From contig CAIYBQ010000555.1 in NCBI GenBank assembly GCA_903924445.1, forward strand, positions 1-9,864: DNA of 9,864 nucleotides, given 5' to 3'. The position numbers and the translations under genes are program-made. The stretch's first letter is position 1, and each line of letters starts with the position of its first letter. This document shows, one piece after another, positions 6,757 through 9,864 of the stretch. The notes beneath the pieces were generated by a model. That model searched no databases and was not told the origin of the DNA. It saw only the letters and a program-made list of their open reading frames with translations. The stretch comes from an uncultured Armatimonadota bacterium (GTDB lineage Bacteria > Armatimonadota > Armatimonadia > Armatimonadales > Armatimonadaceae).

Positions 6757-8805
6757 CTAAAGCTCCATCCCAATATGCTCCGCAACAAAGGCAAATACAT
6801 CCGCTTGCTCATCCAGGACTTTTGAAATGGGCTTGCCGGCGCGGTGGCCCGCCTGGGTCTCGATACGAATAAGCGTCGGCGCAGCATCCGGGTTCTGAGC
6901 GAACTGCAGCGCTGCCGCGTACTTGAATGAGTGCGCCGGGACCACACGGTCATCATGGTCACTCGTCGTGACGAGTGTAGCCGGATAGGACGTGCCGGAA
7001 ACGAGTGTGTGGTACGGGCTATAAGCCAGCAGCGCGCGGAATTCATCCTCATTTTCGATGTTTCCATAGTCGCTTTGCCAGGCCCACCCGATGGTGAACA
7101 GGTGGAAGCGCAGCATGTCGAGCACGCCGACGGCCGGGATGGCGGCGCCGTAGAGGTCAGGTCGCTGCGTTGAACAAGCCCCAACGAGGAGGCCGCCATT
7201 GGATCCGCCGGCGATTGCGATGCGCTTCTTTTCGGTAACGCCACGCGTGATCAAATCCTCGGAGACAGCAATGAAATCATCAAAGACATTTTGCTTATTC
7301 AGCTTGGTGCCGGCAACATGCCAGGTATCGCCATACTCGCCGCCGCCACGGAGGTTTGCGACGACATAGACGCCTCCCCGTTCCATGAAGGCGATGGCCG
7401 CCGGGGAGTAGCCCGGGGTCAGAGAGATGTCAAAGCCGCCGTAGCCATATTGGTAAACAGGCAGGTTGGACTTGCCAACATTTTCAGCCAGCTGGGTCTG
7501 GAAGTACGGCACGCGAGTGCCATCTTTGCTCGTTGCAAAGTGCTGTGTCGTGACAAATGCCGTACGGTCAAACGGCACGTGCGGCTCACGGAGGATGCTG
7601 CTCGCACGCGTGGCAACATCGAAATGGTAGATGACCGCCGGCGCTGTGTAGCCCGTAAATGCATAGCAGACTGACTTCGCCTTGCGGGTGCCGGCAAAGC
7701 CGCCGGATGTCCCGATACCCGGGAGGATAACCTCTCCCAGCGCGATGCCATCGAGGGACCAGCACTCCACATAGCTGCGTGCATCCCGCAGGTAGGACAC
7801 AATCAACGTCTCCCCGATGAGGCTGACACTCTGACAGGTGTCATTGCTTTCCGGGACGATTTCAACAGCATCGCTAAATGGCTGGCCGATGTGGAGACGG
7901 ACGATACGCTTTCGGGATGCCCCATTGTCGGTCAGGATGTAAAACGTTGGGCCATCGTTGCCGAGGATGCTATACGCCGCTTCGCCAACGGGTAGCCACT
8001 GCTGCACCATCGCATCACCCGATGTAAGGCTTTTGAATGCAATCCCATTGCGGCGGTCGGTTCCCGCATACTGATACAGCATGAGGTAGTCGCCATCTTC
8101 AGTGACGTCCGCGCTGAGGTTCCACTTCGGCTGGTCAGGCGTCGCATAGACAAGGACATCATCCGCTTGTGGTGTCCCGAGTGCGTGGAAGTAGACCACA
8201 TGGTTTTCATTGACGGCCTGGTAGGCCTCGCCATCCTTAGGAGGTGCATACCGGCTGTAGTAAAACCCGCTGGCATCTGCGGCCCAGGATGCGCCGGTGA
8301 ACTTAGCCCACTCTACAAAGTCAGCTGTGTCATCCCCGGTTTCCACATTACGAACATGCCAGGTCTGCCAGTCAGAACCCGCGCGCTGGATGGAATAAGC
8401 CAGCCACGTCCCACACGGCGACACACTGGTGCCCGCGAGCGCGGCAGTGCCATCGGTGGACAACAGGTTTGGATCTAAGAGGATGCGACCATTTACGGCA
8501 GGAGCATCCCCAACCATCAGCTGCGCTTGGTTGGCAAGACCCGGATTGAATGTCCAGAACCACTTGCCACCTTCCTGCCATGGCACGCCGACACGCTCGT
8601 AGTTCCAGAGGTTCGCGAGGCGTTCCCGAAGTGTGTCCCTCCCCGCAAGTGACCGCAGCAACGGCATCGTCACCGCATTCTGCGCTGCGACCCAGGATGC
8701 AGTTTCTTCCGAATTTGCATCCTCAAGCCAGCGGTACGGGTCAGCGATTTCGGTGCCATGGATGACATCCACGATGTTTTCACGGCGGGTTACCGGATAC
8801 TTCAT
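6757..8805 (-). CDS. Prolyl oligopeptidase (peptidase family S9A)
   Basis: 682 residues, ATG at 8805, close to the ~690-710 of classic prolyl oligopeptidases. The N-terminus (YPVTRRENIVDVIHGTEIAD, then PYRWLED) is the usual S9A start, residues about 70-400 give the beta-propeller gating domain, and residues 410-682 the catalytic alpha/beta-hydrolase. The catalytic Ser535 lies in GGSNGG, Asp618 in DHDDRVVP and His654 in AGHRAGK; NLRGGGEYG and VFDDF are also typical. It cleaves short peptides after proline in the cytoplasm; there is no signal peptide. AGGAG (8817-8821) lies 11 nt before the start. The gene starts 36 nt after the pseudouridine synthase stop and is followed 3 nt later by the esterase gene, so the four genes look like one operon. 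No defects seen. Identification is very secure; the physiological peptide is unknown. Confidence 0.97.
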   Translation of the reverse strand: MKYPVTRRENIVDVIHGTEIADPYRWLEDANSEETASWVAAQNAVTMPLLRSLAGRDTLRERLANLWNYERVGVPWQEGGKWFWTFNPGLANQAQLMVGDAPAVNGRILLDPNLLSTDGTAALAGTSVSPCGTWLAYSIQRAGSDWQTWHVRNVETGDDTADFVEWAKFTGASWAADASGFYYSRYAPPKDGEAYQAVNENHVVYFHALGTPQADDVLVYATPDQPKWNLSADVTEDGDYLMLYQYAGTDRRNGIAFKSLTSGDAMVQQWLPVGEAAYSILGNDGPTFYILTDNGASRKRIVRLHIGQPFSDAVEIVPESNDTCQSVSLIGETLIVSYLRDARSYVECWSLDGIALGEVILPGIGTSGGFAGTRKAKSVCYAFTGYTAPAVIYHFDVATRASSILREPHVPFDRTAFVTTQHFATSKDGTRVPYFQTQLAENVGKSNLPVYQYGYGGFDISLTPGYSPAAIAFMERGGVYVVANLRGGGEYGDTWHVAGTKLNKQNVFDDFIAVSEDLITRGVTEKKRIAIAGGSNGGLLVGACSTQRPDLYGAAIPAVGVLDMLRFHLFTIGWAWQSDYGNIENEDEFRALLAYSPYHTLVSGTSYPATLVTTSDHDDRVVPAHSFKYAAALQFAQNPDAAPTLIRIETQAGHRAGKPISKVLDEQADVFAFVAEHIGMEL

Positions 8806-8841
8806 TGTCCTCGATACTCCTAAAAAACAATTGGAAACAGC

Positions 8842-9864
8842 CTAGCGGCGACCACTATCCGATGGACGCTCATGGCTTTCAAGCTTACGTAACACGGAGA
8901 GCAAATTCCGCATCGGCTCGGGCAGGGGTGTACGGACATCCACAATTTTGCCGGTTCGCGGGTGACGGAATGCCAAGCGGTAGGCGTGCAGCGCCTGGCC
9001 ACCGAGGGCTGCCACTGCAGCATCGATATTGACATCCCCAGTGCGGCGAATGCCCCCATAAAGCGTGTCACCCACGACTGGATAGCCAGCAAACTGGCAG
9101 TGCACACGAATCTGGTGGGTGCGGCCGGTATCGAGGCGGCACTCCCAAAGCGAACATGGGCCAAGCGGCTCACGCATAATCACTTTGGTGACTGCCTTGC
9201 GGCAGACGCCTTGGGTTGAGCGCAAGTGGACGGCCATTTTCTTACGGTCTTGAGGATGCCGACCGATGGGTGCATCGATGACCGCATCGGGGAAGCCCGG
9301 CGTGCCCCAAACGATAGCCGCATACCGCCGCTTCGCATCCCGTGACTGGATCTGATCTTGCAAGCCACGGTGGGTGAAGTCGTTCTTTGCGACCATCAGG
9401 AGACCCGTTGTGTCCATATCCAACCGGTGGACAATTCCCGGACGCTCTACGCCGCCGACGCCGCTGAGCTGACCTTTGCAGTGATGCAAAAGCGCATTGA
9501 CCAGGGTCCCGGAGAGATGGCCGGCACTTGGATGAACAGGCATCCCACGCGGTTTTTGTACGACTAAGAGGTCATCATCCTCGTAGTGCACGGTCAGTGG
9601 AATATCCTCGGGAAGGATTTCACTCGATGTAATCTCGGGAATTTCGAGAATCATCGTCTGGCCGGTCTGAACCTTGTTCGCAGAGCGGGTTGCGGGCTTT
9701 CCGCTTAGGAGAAGTCCGCCATTTTCCACCCAGCGCTGGATTGCAGCCCGGCTGGCCTGCGGGAGCAGCGCGACCAATGCCGTATCCGTTCGGGCCTGAT
9801 TTAGCTCCTCAGGAACGACAAACTTATATGTTCCAGCGACAAGCGGTGCCAGCTCTGAAGGAGA
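8842..9864 (-). CDS. RluA/RluD-family 23S rRNA pseudouridine synthase (5' end outside the window)
   Basis: Open to the right edge; the visible 340 residues begin SPSELAPLVAGTYKFVV and contain no ATG or GTG near the edge. A TTG at 9775-9777 is internal to the S4 domain, so it is not the real start. N-terminal S4 RNA-binding domain: FVVPEELNQARTDTALV, LLPQASRAAIQRWVENGG, SGKPATRSANKV. The synthase domain has GIVHRLDMDTTGLLMVAK, whose Asp (codon 9418-9420) is the catalytic nucleophile known for this family, then KRRYAAIVWG, LDTGRTHQIRVH and VVGDTLYGG. It isomerises specific uridines in 23S rRNA, most likely in the RluD/RluC group given the S4 domain, though the target site cannot be proven here. 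TAG at 8842. It is the first visible gene of the operon with the peptidase, esterase and deaminase; its promoter is to the right of the window. Confidence 0.95.
   Translation of the reverse strand, partial: SPSELAPLVAGTYKFVVPEELNQARTDTALVALLPQASRAAIQRWVENGGLLLSGKPATRSANKVQTGQTMILEIPEITSSEILPEDIPLTVHYEDDDLLVVQKPRGMPVHPSAGHLSGTLVNALLHHCKGQLSGVGGVERPGIVHRLDMDTTGLLMVAKNDFTHRGLQDQIQSRDAKRRYAAIVWGTPGFPDAVIDAPIGRHPQDRKKMAVHLRSTQGVCRKAVTKVIMREPLGPCSLWECRLDTGRTHQIRVHCQFAGYPVVGDTLYGGIRRTGDVNIDAAVAALGGQALHAYRLAFRHPRTGKIVDVRTPLPEPMRNLLSVLRKLESHERPSDSGRR

Noticed and set aside
6750..7244. Minus-strand open frame of 164 codons inside the prolyl oligopeptidase
   Set aside because: Out-of-frame shadow of the catalytic domain; Ser/Arg/Pro-rich with no recognisable fold.
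9400..9430. HRLDMDT with Met instead of Lys as an inactivating change in the pseudouridine synthase
   Set aside because: The catalytic Asp is intact, and as I recall Met at this place also occurs in active RluA-type enzymes (HRLDMATSG), so it is not unusual.
9775..9777. TTG as the start of the pseudouridine synthase
   Set aside because: The frame stays open to the window edge and upstream residues (FVVPEELNQARTD) belong to the S4 domain, so the start is further right.

Overview
All recognisable genes lie on the minus strand, so transcription runs from high to low coordinates. Coding density is high, base composition is roughly 53-55% GC by eye, and no gap exceeds about 210 bases. No RNA gene, insertion sequence, CRISPR array, phage gene or origin was seen. 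The mix of stand-alone STAS proteins, a prolyl oligopeptidase, a membrane HTTM-type protein and a solitary substrate-binding protein would suit a free-living, regulation-rich Gram-negative bacterium, possibly of the Planctomycetota/Verrucomicrobiota/Lentisphaerota group. That placement is a low-confidence inference.

Right block (about 9864 down to 4372): a tightly packed probable operon. It encodes an RluA/RluD-type 23S rRNA pseudouridine synthase (5' end outside the window), a cytoplasmic S9A prolyl oligopeptidase, an alpha/beta-hydrolase of the putative-esterase type, and an adenosine deaminase-superfamily enzyme. The last three are joined by 3-nt gaps, with each ribosome-binding site lying inside or just after the end of the previous gene, so translational coupling is likely. 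The genes look like intracellular housekeeping and salvage functions (RNA modification, oligopeptide degradation, ester hydrolysis, purine deamination). No single pathway clearly unites them.

Middle (4259 to 2781): a polytopic membrane protein resembling the HTTM / vitamin-K-carboxylase-like family, with a conserved loop motif near its last membrane helix. It is 90-110 nt from the deaminase gene and about 210 nt from the next gene.

Left block (2568 to below 1): the most interesting part. Two adjacent paralogous STAS proteins are followed by a hairpin in the intergenic gap, then a membrane-anchored ABC_sub_bind (DUF534/TrpX-like) substrate-binding protein. A third, more classical STAS protein follows and runs off the left edge with extra sequence after its STAS domain. 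No ABC permease or ATPase is visible. The arrangement suggests, as inference only, that the binding protein acts as an envelope sensor feeding a STAS partner-switching module rather than as a transporter component. The matching kinase or phosphatase would have to lie to the left of the window or elsewhere.

Across the whole window the pentamer GGATG/CATCC is strongly over-represented: about 83 occurrences by hand count against roughly 20 expected from composition.
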